Below, one piece after another: positions 1 to 9,459 of a stretch of 64,000 nucleotides of DNA. The stretch is from contig JAUHQD010000005.1 in NCBI GenBank assembly GCA_030418115.1, forward strand, positions 62,001 through 126,000, written 5' to 3'. This stretch comes from Alteromonadaceae bacterium BrNp21-10 (GTDB taxonomy: Bacteria; Pseudomonadota; Gammaproteobacteria; Enterobacterales; Alteromonadaceae). The notes under the pieces are model-generated. The model was not told the DNA's origin and made no database searches. It was given only the letters and a program-made list of their open reading frames with translations. The first letter of the stretch is position 1. Each line of letters begins with the position of its first letter. The position numbers and the translations under genes were made by a program.

Positions 1-14
1 GAATGAGGCGGACC

Positions 15-233
15 TTAAGCGTTATTAAATTCAGCTTCAGACAGTTGGCCATCACCATCTGCATCCAATCCCGGAAATTTTCCAGCAATCACCGGATCGG
101 CAGACGCTTCTTGCAAACTGATATAACCATTTTGATCAACATCCAATTCAGCAAAGGTTTTTGCCTCACTTGCCATAGCTGAAGTCACGGTGGCTAATGT
201 CAACATTGCTAATAGTGTTTTAATGTATTTCAT
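15..233 (-). CDS. Small exported EF-hand protein
   Basis: A 72-residue protein with a Sec-type signal peptide (MKYIK, hydrophobic core, probable cut after the Ala-Met-Ala near residue 22) followed by two short EF-hand calcium loops: DVDQNGYISLQE near residues 31-42 and DADGDGQLSEAE near 57-68. Both loops keep Asp at positions 1, 3 and 5, or Asp/Asn equivalents, and Glu at position 12, so calcium binding is likely. The mature protein is little more than one EF-hand pair. The start is supported by an AGGATT sequence upstream of the ATG. Similar tiny periplasmic EF-hand proteins are common in marine gammaproteobacteria and mostly uncharacterised; a role as calcium buffer or sensor is inference only. 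Confidence 0.85.
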   Translation of the reverse strand: MKYIKTLLAMLTLATVTSAMASEAKTFAELDVDQNGYISLQEASADPVIAGKFPGLDADGDGQLSEAEFNNA

Positions 234-617
234 TGTTTCAATCCTTTATAAAGTTAAACATCAAATGGATTAACAGCCAGTGCTGTTATGTGTGATTTTC
301 TACACTAAGTAGATAACTCACATTAACCTTATCAACTTCAATGCCAACTTTATTAAAGTGTTAATTTTCAATGCATTACAAGAAATATTTACATTATTCT
401 AAGTAGTTACTACTTTACAATGTTTCCAATTGGCTACAGTTACACTAGTCAAAACACTAATAACTTATAAATCAAATAGTTAAGGTGATTCTAATTGGAA
501 ACGCGGGGCTGAAGAAGGGATAATTAAGGAGTTGGCCAGCTCAAAACGCCGAATTTCGTCAACATCAACAGGTAACGAAGTAAATCCAATGTAGAAATTT
601 AGTCGTCATAACAACGC
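234..617. other. AT-rich intergenic region with a possible decayed coding fragment
   Basis: 384 bases without a convincing gene. The part near 234-480 is very AT-rich and should hold the promoter of the EF-hand gene. On the minus strand, about 599 to 480, an open frame of 39 codons ends at a TAA and encodes a protein-like stretch with the words GFTSLPVDVDEIRRFELANS. It has no start codon, is preceded in frame by a TGA, and I do not recognise it. It could be the residue of a degraded gene or chance. Confidence 0.35.
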
Positions 618-1097
618 CTATTCATCCATGCTTTGCAGACGCAAATAAAATGATGTTTTAGCGGCTTGGTAAGCCGCTTTATTATCAGGGAATTGCTCAT
701 GAAATTGTTGTTTGAGGACATTAAATTCATGGACCAGTGCCGGCTTGTCTTGCATCAAGCGTAAGAACTTGAGCTGTTTGTCGATGTTGGCATCACCTTT
801 TTCGTACAGATGTAAATGTACTTTGCGTAACGGTTTGGAGAAATATTCTCGCCCCTCTATGCCATAAGCACCTTTGTATACATAACCAATAGCTTCTAAT
901 TGTGAGCGGTAACGACGGATTAATTTTAAATTATCGGTGACGCCCATAATGTCGATGCAATCTTTGGCGTACAGGCCGTCTATCGCAGTGGAGCCAATAT
1001 GACTAAAAGACAGCGCCACGCTAAATACCCACTGAATGCGCTCCACCTCTCGCGCATAGTCAATCTTCCATTGTGGATTAGGCGGGAAGATATACAT
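618..1097 (-). CDS. GrpB/UPF0157 family protein (nucleotidyltransferase-like)
   Basis: About 159 residues from the ATG at 1097 (MYIFPPNPQWK). The GrpB family hallmark is visible: FSHIGSTAIDGLYAKDCIDIM, equivalent to the HIGSTAVPGLxAKPxIDI signature of this nucleotidyltransferase-fold family, followed by the R-Y-F/HLHLYE region. Biochemical function of the family is not established. A longer frame extends upstream, but it overlaps the end of the S9 peptidase, and the chosen ATG lies exactly one base after that gene's TAA, which suggests translational coupling. The usual Pro-Gly of the signature is Asp-Gly here, a modest deviation. Confidence 0.85.
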   Translation of the reverse strand: MYIFPPNPQWKIDYAREVERIQWVFSVALSFSHIGSTAIDGLYAKDCIDIMGVTDNLKLIRRYRSQLEAIGYVYKGAYGIEGREYFSKPLRKVHLHLYEKGDANIDKQLKFLRLMQDKPALVHEFNVLKQQFHEQFPDNKAAYQAAKTSFYLRLQSMDE

Positions 1098-1098
1098 A

Positions 1099-3009
1099 TT
1101 ACATATGCTTTTTAAGGAATTGATCAATGGCGCGCATGGCCTGCATGCGGTTAGCCGCCCCACTTAGATGATGGTCACCTTTATCCAGCTGTAAAAAGGT
1201 CACATCTTTGTCAGCATCATCCAACTCATCATACATATTGCGAGACTGTTTGATTGGCACCACTTCGTCATATTGACCGTGGATCAACAACACCGCCGCT
1301 TTAACCTTAGCAACATGATTAATCGGTGATATTTGTGCGAGATGATCCTCGTCAACATCCCCCTTAGAGATAACGTCTTGCCAGTAAGCGACTACCCAAT
1401 GATCACTCCCATAATCGCGTTTTTCTGTATCCATCATTTCTTCAATATCCGCTACGCCATTAATTGACACCACACATTTATATAAATCCGGCGTAAAAAC
1501 GGCACCTGCTAACGCTGCATAGCCACCATAACTGGCACCGACAATACACACCCGATCCTTATCGATCTTACCGTTGTCGGCTAAACCTAGCACCGCATCG
1601 GTCAAATCATCCTGCATTTTACGACCCCATTGTCCGCGGCCAGCATGCAAATGTTTAGATCCAAAGCCTCGCGATCCTCTAAACTGCGGCTGAATCACCA
1701 TATAGCCTTGGCTGGCAAAATACTGTGCTAAGTAATCAAAACTATTCTTATCATAAGACTCAGGACCGCCATGAGGCATCATGATCGCAGGCAAGTTTTT
1801 AGCCTCGATGCCATTAGGTATAGTTAATAGTGTTGGAATAACCAAGCCATCCCTCGCTTTATAACTATATTCCACCACACTATGCACCGCTTCTGGTGGG
1901 ATATCCGGCCGCGATGCTGTCAATTGCGATAAATTACCTTTTTCATATAACACGTAATCACCGGAACTAAACTCACCATCCATGTAAAAAACAATATTGT
2001 TCCAGTCCGGTGTGTAATCTTGAATAGTAAAGGCATTATTCGGCAAGGCTTTTTGGATGCCACTCATTCGGGCATTGAGCTTTTCATCAAAAAATTCATA
2101 ACTGGGTGTAAAGCCGGAATATTTCACCCCATACACTACCCGGTTTATGTCCGTTAATACGGTTTCAACGTCTTTGTTTTCATGACTGAATAGTGGGCCT
2201 TTAATAGCACCATCCGCCAGTGCCATGGTGTAATAAGCCCAACGCCCATGAGATTCATGTTGGCTAAGCATCACTAAATGCTTTTTGTCTGGGGTCATAC
2301 CGTTAAAAGAGCGAGTTTGAATTTCAGTTTCTTCACGGAAAATTTCCACCCATTCATCATCTATCCGCGATTCCACTCGATGTAGATTATCTTCATTATT
2401 AAAACGTTCTCGAGCAACCACTTCATCATTATCATCCAAAAAGAAATCGATGGTATCAGAGGTACCTTTTTGAAGAATTCTGGGTTTGGATTTTTTGTCT
2501 AAGCGAACCCGATACAAATTAAATTTCGCCTGATTTTCCCATGCTGTCATATACGCGTATTTATGGTCATCAGACACTCCCAAAACGCTTCCAAGTTGCG
2601 ATTGACCTGTATAAATTCCATATCCAGCGGTTAATAGCTGGTAGATATTTTTAGTTTCAACATCATAGGAATAAGCAACACTAATATCATGCCGCCCCCT
2701 AAAACCTAATATCCGCATGTTGTTAGAGGCGACAAAAATTAAGGTCGTGTCATCAATAAAGTAGATATTATTCGGCCTAACCGACGATACATCGGCAGCC
2801 GCGAGCATCTTCCCTTGTAACAAATCGATAACTACAACAATATCCTTACCGTTAGAGGTATCACGATAAGCTAAGCGCTCGCCGCTGGGTGAAATAACCA
2901 ACATACTTTTTTCGGGTAATTTACCGTAGGCTTCAACGCTAACTGGTGGCACATTGGCCGTAACAGAAAAAGGTAAAATAAATAAAAAGCACAGGATGAA
3001 CTTTTTCAT
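1099..3009 (-). CDS. Exported S9 family prolyl oligopeptidase / acylaminoacyl-peptidase-like
   Basis: 636 residues: a signal peptide (about 1-18, MKKFILCFLF start), a beta-propeller-like N-terminal part (about 25-370) and an alpha/beta-hydrolase peptidase domain (about 380-636). The catalytic triad can be placed: Ser493 in GASYGGYAAL, Asp581 in HGQYDEVVP, His613 in KGDHHLSG, with the oxyanion-region HGGPESYD near 413. This is the alanyl-dipeptidyl-peptidase/acylaminoacyl-peptidase-like S9C architecture; activity on short periplasmic peptides is expected from the family. A strong AAGGAG precedes the ATG. It is co-directional with the GrpB gene, separated by one base. Confidence 0.9.
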   Translation of the reverse strand: MKKFILCFLFILPFSVTANVPPVSVEAYGKLPEKSMLVISPSGERLAYRDTSNGKDIVVVIDLLQGKMLAAADVSSVRPNNIYFIDDTTLIFVASNNMRILGFRGRHDISVAYSYDVETKNIYQLLTAGYGIYTGQSQLGSVLGVSDDHKYAYMTAWENQAKFNLYRVRLDKKSKPRILQKGTSDTIDFFLDDNDEVVARERFNNEDNLHRVESRIDDEWVEIFREETEIQTRSFNGMTPDKKHLVMLSQHESHGRWAYYTMALADGAIKGPLFSHENKDVETVLTDINRVVYGVKYSGFTPSYEFFDEKLNARMSGIQKALPNNAFTIQDYTPDWNNIVFYMDGEFSSGDYVLYEKGNLSQLTASRPDIPPEAVHSVVEYSYKARDGLVIPTLLTIPNGIEAKNLPAIMMPHGGPESYDKNSFDYLAQYFASQGYMVIQPQFRGSRGFGSKHLHAGRGQWGRKMQDDLTDAVLGLADNGKIDKDRVCIVGASYGGYAALAGAVFTPDLYKCVVSINGVADIEEMMDTEKRDYGSDHWVVAYWQDVISKGDVDEDHLAQISPINHVAKVKAAVLLIHGQYDEVVPIKQSRNMYDELDDADKDVTFLQLDKGDHHLSGAANRMQAMRAIDQFLKKHM

Positions 3010-3307
3010 GAATCACTCCTTGATGAAAACTATCCAACTACCTGATTTACAGGCAAAACACATGGACTCATTAAAGCAAACTATGATGCTGAATGTATAC
3101 TGTTTGCTGCAATATTTCTTAGAGTCACTTTATTTATTCGAGCACAAAATCAAGCACCATCTGCATTCACATTTTGCCATACTGTGGCCATATTTTGCCT
3201 ATTCAGAACCTAAATAGCCGCGTTTTATGACGAGCCAGCACTTTTGAACGGCTAGCATACTTGGTTCAAATTTTGCACTCCATAGCTAGCTAATTATATT
3301 AACGCTT

Positions 3308-4312
3308 ATGGACATTATTATGCTCAGCAACATTAACCTCACCGACAGAAGCATCGAATTATTACATCGTCGTGATATTAGCGACACGGAGATTAATCAA
3401 TTCCAACAACTGCTCAATGATGCTCAAGCAGAAATAACTAATAGCGGAAAATCGTCCAAACAAGTATTACAGGAAATGGATAGTCATGAACTCGACTTGT
3501 TGAAACGCGCCAATTCCTTAGCCAATAGCATTCAAGTTACCGGGCTGAGCGATGAAGGTGCGGCAAACTTGCTACTGCAACCCGACTTTTCTGACCGCGT
3601 GGATCTGAATAATGATGGCATCGTGGAAGTCGGTATTGGTAGAAGCATCACTTTTCCGCCAGTCAATGCGCCAGATTCGGTTAAACGGGCTTGGGATGAA
3701 GCCACTGCGGGTATGAGTGAAGGCGATATGATGAGTATGCAACTGCATATGCATCTTGCTATTTATGGCGTTAACATCGAAGGCATAGCCAGCAAAACCC
3801 CATTACCACCAGAACAACAGTGGGATGCCCAACATATACAAGCCATGTTTGCGGATCTCTATGGGGGGCTCGAATTTGCCGTGAATATGGATGGCTGGAC
3901 AGAACAGCATAAAATGGAAAAATCCTTTTATGAACGTTTTGAACAGGCGCTAACTACACCAACGGCTGCATTTGCTCAAGTAACCCCAACCAGTCAAAAT
4001 ACAGAGAGTGAACAGCAAGCGAATGTTGAGTCGGAGTCAGACTCAAGCCCAGAATCTCAACTCGATAGCTTAATGCAGTTAATCCTTGATGCGAGAATGG
4101 GCTTAGATAGAAGAAAGCTCGACGAAATTGAAGAGAAAATTAAGGCCATTGAAAATGACAGCACCCTCGATCCTAAAACCAAAAAAGCCATGCTGGAACA
4201 ATTAGAAACTCAGAAACAAGATGTGCTAGATAAGGCTAGGGAACGTATAGAGCAAGAAGAAAAACTGCGCTCACTGCAACAGCAAATAGCCACCAGCATT
4301 GGTATTTTATAA
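3308..4312 (+). CDS. Uncharacterised acidic protein with coiled-coil C-terminus
   Basis: 334 residues, no signal peptide or membrane segment; I do not recognise a family. Visible parts are an N-terminal helical region (about 15-70), a segment DLNNDGIVEVG near residue 98 that looks like a single EF-hand or dockerin-type calcium loop (Asp, Asn, Asp, Gly), a predicted helical middle, a Ser/Glu-rich low-complexity linker near 225-250, and a strongly charged coiled coil from about 270 to the end. An in-frame ATG at 3320 is an alternative start; neither has a clear ribosome binding site. The gene stands alone, divergent from the S9 peptidase across about 300 bases that otherwise hold only promoter-like AT-rich sequence. 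Confidence 0.7.
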   Translation: MDIIMLSNINLTDRSIELLHRRDISDTEINQFQQLLNDAQAEITNSGKSSKQVLQEMDSHELDLLKRANSLANSIQVTGLSDEGAANLLLQPDFSDRVDLNNDGIVEVGIGRSITFPPVNAPDSVKRAWDEATAGMSEGDMMSMQLHMHLAIYGVNIEGIASKTPLPPEQQWDAQHIQAMFADLYGGLEFAVNMDGWTEQHKMEKSFYERFEQALTTPTAAFAQVTPTSQNTESEQQANVESESDSSPESQLDSLMQLILDARMGLDRRKLDEIEEKIKAIENDSTLDPKTKKAMLEQLETQKQDVLDKARERIEQEEKLRSLQQQIATSIGIL

Positions 4313-4401
4313 ACTGAATTTTATTAATTTGGCCTTTTTAATTTATATACCGGCGTTTTAGCCGAATCATTAAAATGAAATATCCTAAGCCCAATTAAGG
4401 A

Positions 4402-4857
4402 CTATTTATGATATTCATAACGATGAGTGGGATTTATTTTGCGTTGTAAGCGGGCTAATTCTTCATACTGAACTTCATGCAATTTAAAAATATTCGATAC
4501 ATTACATGGCGCGAAATCCTCACCTACACGAACAAATTTATCAGTATTGGCCTGTACTATATTTTTTTCTCGCGTTAGCAAATAGACTTTAATTGCATGC
4601 TCGAAGTCTTCGCAAGTGTCTGTCGATTCCAATAAAAAATGTTTCCCATTTGCCCCTGTTATTGCAACGAGTTGACTACTTAACACTCTGTAACCCCGCA
4701 ATTTGAAAGGGGCGATTCTATCAACCGACAATAAAGACTGTTTTTCTATAAAATCATTAAACACATAGTCCGCAGAATACCGGTTAACAATAGCTTCTGA
4801 AGCCGTACAAGCGCTCAAGAGCATCACAAGCGATAACAATCCAATGTGTATTTTCAT
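4402..4857 (-). CDS. Small lipoprotein, DUF6491-like
   Basis: 151 residues with a lipoprotein signal peptide: hydrophobic stretch ending in LLSAC, Cys17 being the lipidated residue. The mature part has the layout of DUF6491 proteins: a short helical region, a beta strand ending in a Cys (STDTC), an aspartate segment (NTDKFVRVGEDFAPC) and a closing NIF-LHEVQYEEL motif with two conserved cysteines that could form a disulphide. The family has no known function. A GGAG lies upstream of the ATG. Assignment to DUF6491 is from memory of the pattern, not a search. Confidence 0.75.
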   Translation of the reverse strand: MKIHIGLLSLVMLLSACTASEAIVNRYSADYVFNDFIEKQSLLSVDRIAPFKLRGYRVLSSQLVAITGANGKHFLLESTDTCEDFEHAIKVYLLTREKNIVQANTDKFVRVGEDFAPCNVSNIFKLHEVQYEELARLQRKINPTHRYEYHK

Positions 4858-5030
4858 CTCTCTACTCCGTTAAATTAATGTTGATGGCCTCAACGACTTC
4901 CTACTGGTAATTAAAGCCCATTACTGTTCGAACTTCAACCTTACTCGTTTTTCACAGTTAGCTTTTTGCCAACGCAATAATGGATTATGTGGTTGTTGTT
5001 TTTGAGTACTATGCCTTAACACCGAAATAA

Positions 5031-7442
5031 TTACTTTAGTAACCTGATGCCATAAATACCACCTGCAATTGAATCTTTACCGGCGACAAATTTGAGTTCA
5101 TGAGTACCGTATTGCAGCTTATCAACCAATGCCGTCGGAAGAGCATAATCCACATCATAAAAGTCTGAGCCCTTATCATCAGGCAACGTCACTGCTGCCA
5201 GTAGCTCCCCATTAAATAAAATACTGAAATGACGCCCTTTATCACCGCCAAAATAGCGAATACGCAAGCTTTTAGCCTGACCACCAGGATCCCGTAAACG
5301 ATAACTAAACCAGCTAAAGGTATCACGCCAATGCTGATTAAGATGTACGCCTGCACGGCTACCTTCACCGGCATAATCGTGCTCCACTTCAAATTGTTGC
5401 TCCCCTGGATTAATGACATCCAACGTCATAAGTCTTAATTGCTTTTCATGCTCGGATTGCTTAGCCGCCGTGGCAACAAAGTCACTAAACTCATTTTCCT
5501 GCATTTGCGCCCAATACACCTGATAGCGACTATCATGCAAACGGAAAAATGGCATCAAAGTCAAAGGGGTTTGGCTGTCGCTTTCCACCGTTTTTAAATT
5601 GGCTGAGGTAGTAAAGCCAATATCGGTGCGGGCAATACGTCGAAGTCCTTTTAAAAAACTCTCTGGCTGACCAACGATAATCGGTGTGGCTTCCGGTGGG
5701 CAAACCGGCCCAGTGGCAACATGTGCCATGCGGGAGTCATCAGCAATAAATTCCAATTGCTCATTTTTAAAAGGGTTTACTTTAGCCGCCATCACTACCG
5801 GCCCATACAATACCGAATAGTTATGGCTACCATCTGGCAAACCTTCTAAACGCGGGGATACCGATAAATTCAACTCAATCTCATCACCATCTTGCCATTG
5901 ACGTTTAAGGACAATGTAACCATCGCGAGTTGAAAGCGGCTCAACTACAACACCATTTACTGTGATGGCTACGCCATTTTCATCTGCCCACGCGGGCTTA
6001 CGGATTTGTAAAGTAACGGCCTGAATAGATTCCGCCGAAGCAAGTTTATTGAGCTTAATACTCACGCGATTGTTGTCGGGAAATAATGTTTGTTGAGTTA
6101 AGCTTAAACCTAATTCTGAGGCTGTGAGCTTAGAAGGAATAAACATATTCACCAATAACTCAGAATCTGTTTTGGCGTAGATCAGTTCAGCATATTTACT
6201 ATGATTTTCAATGCCCGAGCCCACACAACACCACATTGCCGCATCCACTTTAGAATACATACGATAATGGCCTGGGCGCATTGGGGTAAAGTACACCAAA
6301 CCACCATGGTCAGGATGTTGTGATGATAAAATATGGTTATACATTGCACGTTCATAGAAGGCTAAATATTGCGGTTCACCTGATGCCTCAAACAACATTT
6401 TACTGAGCTTGAGCATATTGTAGGTATTACAGGTTTCTGGGCCTTCAACATCTTTCATCATGGTATCGAAGTTTTCACTGTCGTGGAAATGCTCACGCAC
6501 ACTGTTACCGCCAATCGACACCGACCGTTTTTTAGAAACGGTATTCCAGAAAAAATCGGCTGCCTGTTGCCAATCTTGATTGCCGGTTTCTTCGGCATGA
6601 CGTAAGTAACCAATCACTTTTGGTATTTGCGTATTGGCATGTAAACCATTGAGCTTATCTTGGCCTTTTAGCAACGGTTGTAAAATAAGCTGATGGGAAA
6701 AACGCTTGGCTAAATCTAGGTAGCTTTTATCGCCACTGATATCGGCAATATCCACTAATACTTCGTTCATGCCACCATGTTCAGCGATCAGCATTTGTTG
6801 TACTTGCTCATCGCTCAAATCGGCGACTAAGTTTTTGGTCCATTGGCCTAAATTCAGCAACATTGTTTTAGCGGTATCATTACCACCAAGCAAATAAGCA
6901 TCGCGTAATCCCGCATAGATTTTATGCAAGTTATACCAAGGCACCCACTTATTATTCAGCGAAAATAAGTCCGCTTTGATTTTACCTTTGCGAATATCAT
7001 CCCATGCCTGACGACCACCCGGTACACCACCAATATAACCATCACCGTGTTTTAACTGCGCTTTATGCAGCTCAGAAACCATATAATCTAGGCGTTGTTT
7101 TAACTGCTTATCACCGGTAGCCACATAAGCCAAACTCAAAGCGGTAAGATAGTGTCCGCCAATGTGCCCGTCTAAACCACTCCCCTCCCAGTTGCCATAA
7201 GAATCAGTTTTAGTCGGCAAACCTGCTTCACGCAAAAAAGGCGCTAATAAGCGATCAGGCTCCATCGCCATGATGTACTTAATATTAGTCTGTTGAGCAT
7301 GCTTAAATGGCCCATCAGTGAGTTTTACCGCCGATAACGGAAAGGTTTTCACAGGTTGCGCCAAGCTACCGATACAAAAAAGCATTACCCCAAAGGGCAA
7401 TGCTATACGACTAATACACTTCTTAATATTGTAGTGGCGCAC
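5031..7442 (-). CDS. Exported GH127/GH146 beta-L-arabinofuranosidase
   Basis: 803 residues with a signal peptide (cut near residue 28). The catalytic (alpha/alpha)6 domain occupies about 35-560; the C-terminus carries the beta-rich modules usual in long DUF1680 enzymes, with DUF4986- and DUF6805-like segments to residue 803. The zinc-cysteine active site known from HypBA1 can be placed: Glu317 in NSVREHF (acid/base candidate), Glu336 and Cys338 in GPETCNTYN, and Cys405-Cys406 in WCCVGSG, one of which is the nucleophile. It should remove terminal beta-L-arabinofuranose from pectic or hydroxyproline-linked glycans. The long form favours GH146 over GH127. The start codon is GTG with GGAG seven bases upstream. 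First gene of the arabinose locus, followed downstream by the DUF6491-like gene. Confidence 0.9.
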   Translation of the reverse strand: MRHYNIKKCISRIALPFGVMLFCIGSLAQPVKTFPLSAVKLTDGPFKHAQQTNIKYIMAMEPDRLLAPFLREAGLPTKTDSYGNWEGSGLDGHIGGHYLTALSLAYVATGDKQLKQRLDYMVSELHKAQLKHGDGYIGGVPGGRQAWDDIRKGKIKADLFSLNNKWVPWYNLHKIYAGLRDAYLLGGNDTAKTMLLNLGQWTKNLVADLSDEQVQQMLIAEHGGMNEVLVDIADISGDKSYLDLAKRFSHQLILQPLLKGQDKLNGLHANTQIPKVIGYLRHAEETGNQDWQQAADFFWNTVSKKRSVSIGGNSVREHFHDSENFDTMMKDVEGPETCNTYNMLKLSKMLFEASGEPQYLAFYERAMYNHILSSQHPDHGGLVYFTPMRPGHYRMYSKVDAAMWCCVGSGIENHSKYAELIYAKTDSELLVNMFIPSKLTASELGLSLTQQTLFPDNNRVSIKLNKLASAESIQAVTLQIRKPAWADENGVAITVNGVVVEPLSTRDGYIVLKRQWQDGDEIELNLSVSPRLEGLPDGSHNYSVLYGPVVMAAKVNPFKNEQLEFIADDSRMAHVATGPVCPPEATPIIVGQPESFLKGLRRIARTDIGFTTSANLKTVESDSQTPLTLMPFFRLHDSRYQVYWAQMQENEFSDFVATAAKQSEHEKQLRLMTLDVINPGEQQFEVEHDYAGEGSRAGVHLNQHWRDTFSWFSYRLRDPGGQAKSLRIRYFGGDKGRHFSILFNGELLAAVTLPDDKGSDFYDVDYALPTALVDKLQYGTHELKFVAGKDSIAGGIYGIRLLK

Positions 7443-7633
7443 TAAGATTCTCCGGGTTTTCCAAATACTGGCATGCCATTGTCATTCCAATTTAAACATT
7501 TAATAAAGGTAGGCGGTTTGGATTCCATAAAGGGCCGCCTTCAATTTCGGTGTATTGATGCACTGCAGGAATAAGTTAAGAATATTTTGCCGGCACTTTT
7601 GGCAATTTATTTACCCAAATGCGAATAGCTAGC

Positions 7634-7657
7634 TGGTTGCCGCCAGCGCGGCAACCA
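7634..7657 (-). terminator. Hairpin downstream of the GH51 gene
   Basis: A perfect ten-base-pair GC-rich stem (core GGTTGCCGC pairing with GCGGCAACC) with a four-base loop, 12 bases after the stop codon of the GH51 gene. There is no T-tract on the minus strand, so it may be a 3'-end-stabilising hairpin or a Rho-assisted terminator rather than a classic intrinsic one. It separates the GH51 transcript from the downstream GH127/146 gene. Confidence 0.6.
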
Positions 7658-7668
7658 AATTCAATTAA

Positions 7669-9213
7669 TTACTTCAATTCTGCTACCAACACCGATTTCG
7701 CGGGCAGTTTTAGACGCAACTTGCCATTACTGGCCTTGGCTTTAAACACTACCGGGGTAACTGTATTGGGTGCCTCAAAGGTATTATGGGCATCCATCTT
7801 GTCAGCACTAAGTACTTCACCTACTAAAGAGGTGTACTTACCTTCAACCTCGATGATTTCGGAGTCTGAGGGATTAGTATTGACTAAAGTTATCCATATT
7901 TTACCGTCCTTATCTTTAGCGGCACTGGCACTAATTTTAGGTACGCTATGTTCACCTAGCTTGTACTCTGGATTGCCTGTTAACGACACCGGTAGGTAAG
8001 TCGCATCCTGAAACGGTGTATGCATACGGAATACATGGTAGGTCGGCGTCAGAATCATCTTCTCTTTATCCGTGAGGATCATTGCCTGCAGTACATTGAC
8101 CATTTGCGCAATAATCGTCATCTGCACACGCTCTGCATGTTGGTGAAACAAGTTCAGATTCAAAGCTGCAACAACGGCATCACGAATACTGTTTTGCTGA
8201 TAAAGAAAGCCTGGATCACCTTCACTAACGTCGTACCATGTACCCCACTCATCCACATAAAAACCCAGCTTCTTCTCTGGATCATTTTTATCCAGAATGG
8301 CCAAGTTTTTCTTCAGGATTTCTTCCATGTGCAAGGTACGCGACATTGTCGACGCCCACTCTTCTTCTGGGAAACCTAATGCATTACCTTTTTTCTCCCA
8401 AACTCCGGTAGGTACTGTGTAATAGTGGTGACTTATTGCTTCTATACGATAGGCAAAAACAGGGTCTAAGGAAGACAACTCTTCTGTCCAGTCAAGCCTG
8501 TCATCAGTACCACCACTGGCAATTAAAATCGGCGTATTGTCAGCAGGCGTTTTTAGAAAGCTCGCATATTGTTTATATAAATGACCATAAAACTCAGGAG
8601 TCATGCTACCACCACAGCCCCAGGTTTCATTACCAATAGCAAAGAAAGGAAGTTTCCATGGTTTATCACGACCATTAGCACGACGCATATTCGCCAACGT
8701 GGAGTCACTATCCGAAGTCATGTATTCTAACCACTGTGCCATTTCTTTTGCGGTGCCGGTGCCCAAATTACCGTTTACATAAGCGTCTGCACCGAGCATT
8801 TCGGCAAAATTTAAGAACTCATGGGTACCAAAACTGTTGGGCTCAATTACGCCACCCCAGTTGGTATTAACCCCTTTAGGACGTTGATCACGAGGACCAA
8901 TACCATCCTGCCAGTGATATTCATCAGCAAAGCAACCGCCAGGCCAACGCAGCAAAGGCACTTTTAACTCTTTAAGGGCTTTAACAACATCATTACGGTA
9001 ACCGTTAGTGTTCGGGATCTTACTATCTTCACCCACCCATACACCTTCGTAGATACCGCGGCCAAGGTGTTCCATAAACTGGCCGTAGATATTTTTATTA
9101 ATTTGGCTACCGGGATGTTCGACATCTAGTGCGACTTTGGTATCCGCCCACACCATGGGGGTTACTATTAATGTTACCGCTAATATAGGGCGACACAAAT
9201 TTTTAAAATTCAT
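7669..9213 (-). CDS. Exported GH51 alpha-L-arabinofuranosidase
   Basis: 514 residues with a Sec signal peptide (cut after Ala23, VWA). The (beta/alpha)8 domain keeps the GH51 landmarks: QFMEHLGRGIYEGVWV, RWPGGCFADEYHW, the acid/base Glu196 in FAIGNETWGCGG and the nucleophile Glu322 in YVDEWGTWYD, followed by the C-terminal beta-sandwich. Family knowledge: retaining hydrolysis of terminal alpha-L-arabinofuranose from arabinan, arabinoxylan or arabino-oligosaccharides. Many GH51 enzymes are cytoplasmic, so periplasmic export is notable and matches the other exported enzymes of the locus. AGGAGA lies upstream of the ATG. It is divergent from the esterase at 9460. Confidence 0.93.
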   Translation of the reverse strand: MNFKNLCRPILAVTLIVTPMVWADTKVALDVEHPGSQINKNIYGQFMEHLGRGIYEGVWVGEDSKIPNTNGYRNDVVKALKELKVPLLRWPGGCFADEYHWQDGIGPRDQRPKGVNTNWGGVIEPNSFGTHEFLNFAEMLGADAYVNGNLGTGTAKEMAQWLEYMTSDSDSTLANMRRANGRDKPWKLPFFAIGNETWGCGGSMTPEFYGHLYKQYASFLKTPADNTPILIASGGTDDRLDWTEELSSLDPVFAYRIEAISHHYYTVPTGVWEKKGNALGFPEEEWASTMSRTLHMEEILKKNLAILDKNDPEKKLGFYVDEWGTWYDVSEGDPGFLYQQNSIRDAVVAALNLNLFHQHAERVQMTIIAQMVNVLQAMILTDKEKMILTPTYHVFRMHTPFQDATYLPVSLTGNPEYKLGEHSVPKISASAAKDKDGKIWITLVNTNPSDSEIIEVEGKYTSLVGEVLSADKMDAHNTFEAPNTVTPVVFKAKASNGKLRLKLPAKSVLVAELK

Positions 9214-9459
9214 TTCAATGTTCTCCTGATGGTTATTTTTATTGCTAAATTTCTATACTGAAATCTGGTCAATCACAATTTGTAAAAAGCCTAGTTCATA
9301 TAAAAACCGGCTGCAATTGTTAAAAGAAAGTAACTAATTATATAATATGATAATAATATTTTAATGACGCAAAGTTTATAGTGCTGTTCTCGGCGACAAT
9401 TGGTAATTAATCAGCGCATTGGCGCTTTGCATAAAAATCATTAAGGGAAAAGCAAGAAT
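9214..9459. promoter_or_regulatory. Divergent promoter region between GH51 and the esterase
   Basis: 246 bases between divergently transcribed arabinose-locus genes, so promoters for both directions must lie here. Around 9340-9362 is a very AT-rich stretch containing TATGATAATA, a ten-mer also present upstream of araB near 24205. The sharing is suggestive of a common operator but the word is AT-rich and could recur by chance. Confidence 0.4.

Noticed and set aside
2954-3217. 87-codon open frame on the plus strand over the start of the S9 peptidase gene
   Set aside because: Overlaps the N-terminus of a well-supported gene on the other strand, with no domain and no ribosome binding site.
7619-8639. 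Several open frames antisense to the GH51 gene
   Set aside because: Shadows of the GH51 coding sequence; no family resemblance.
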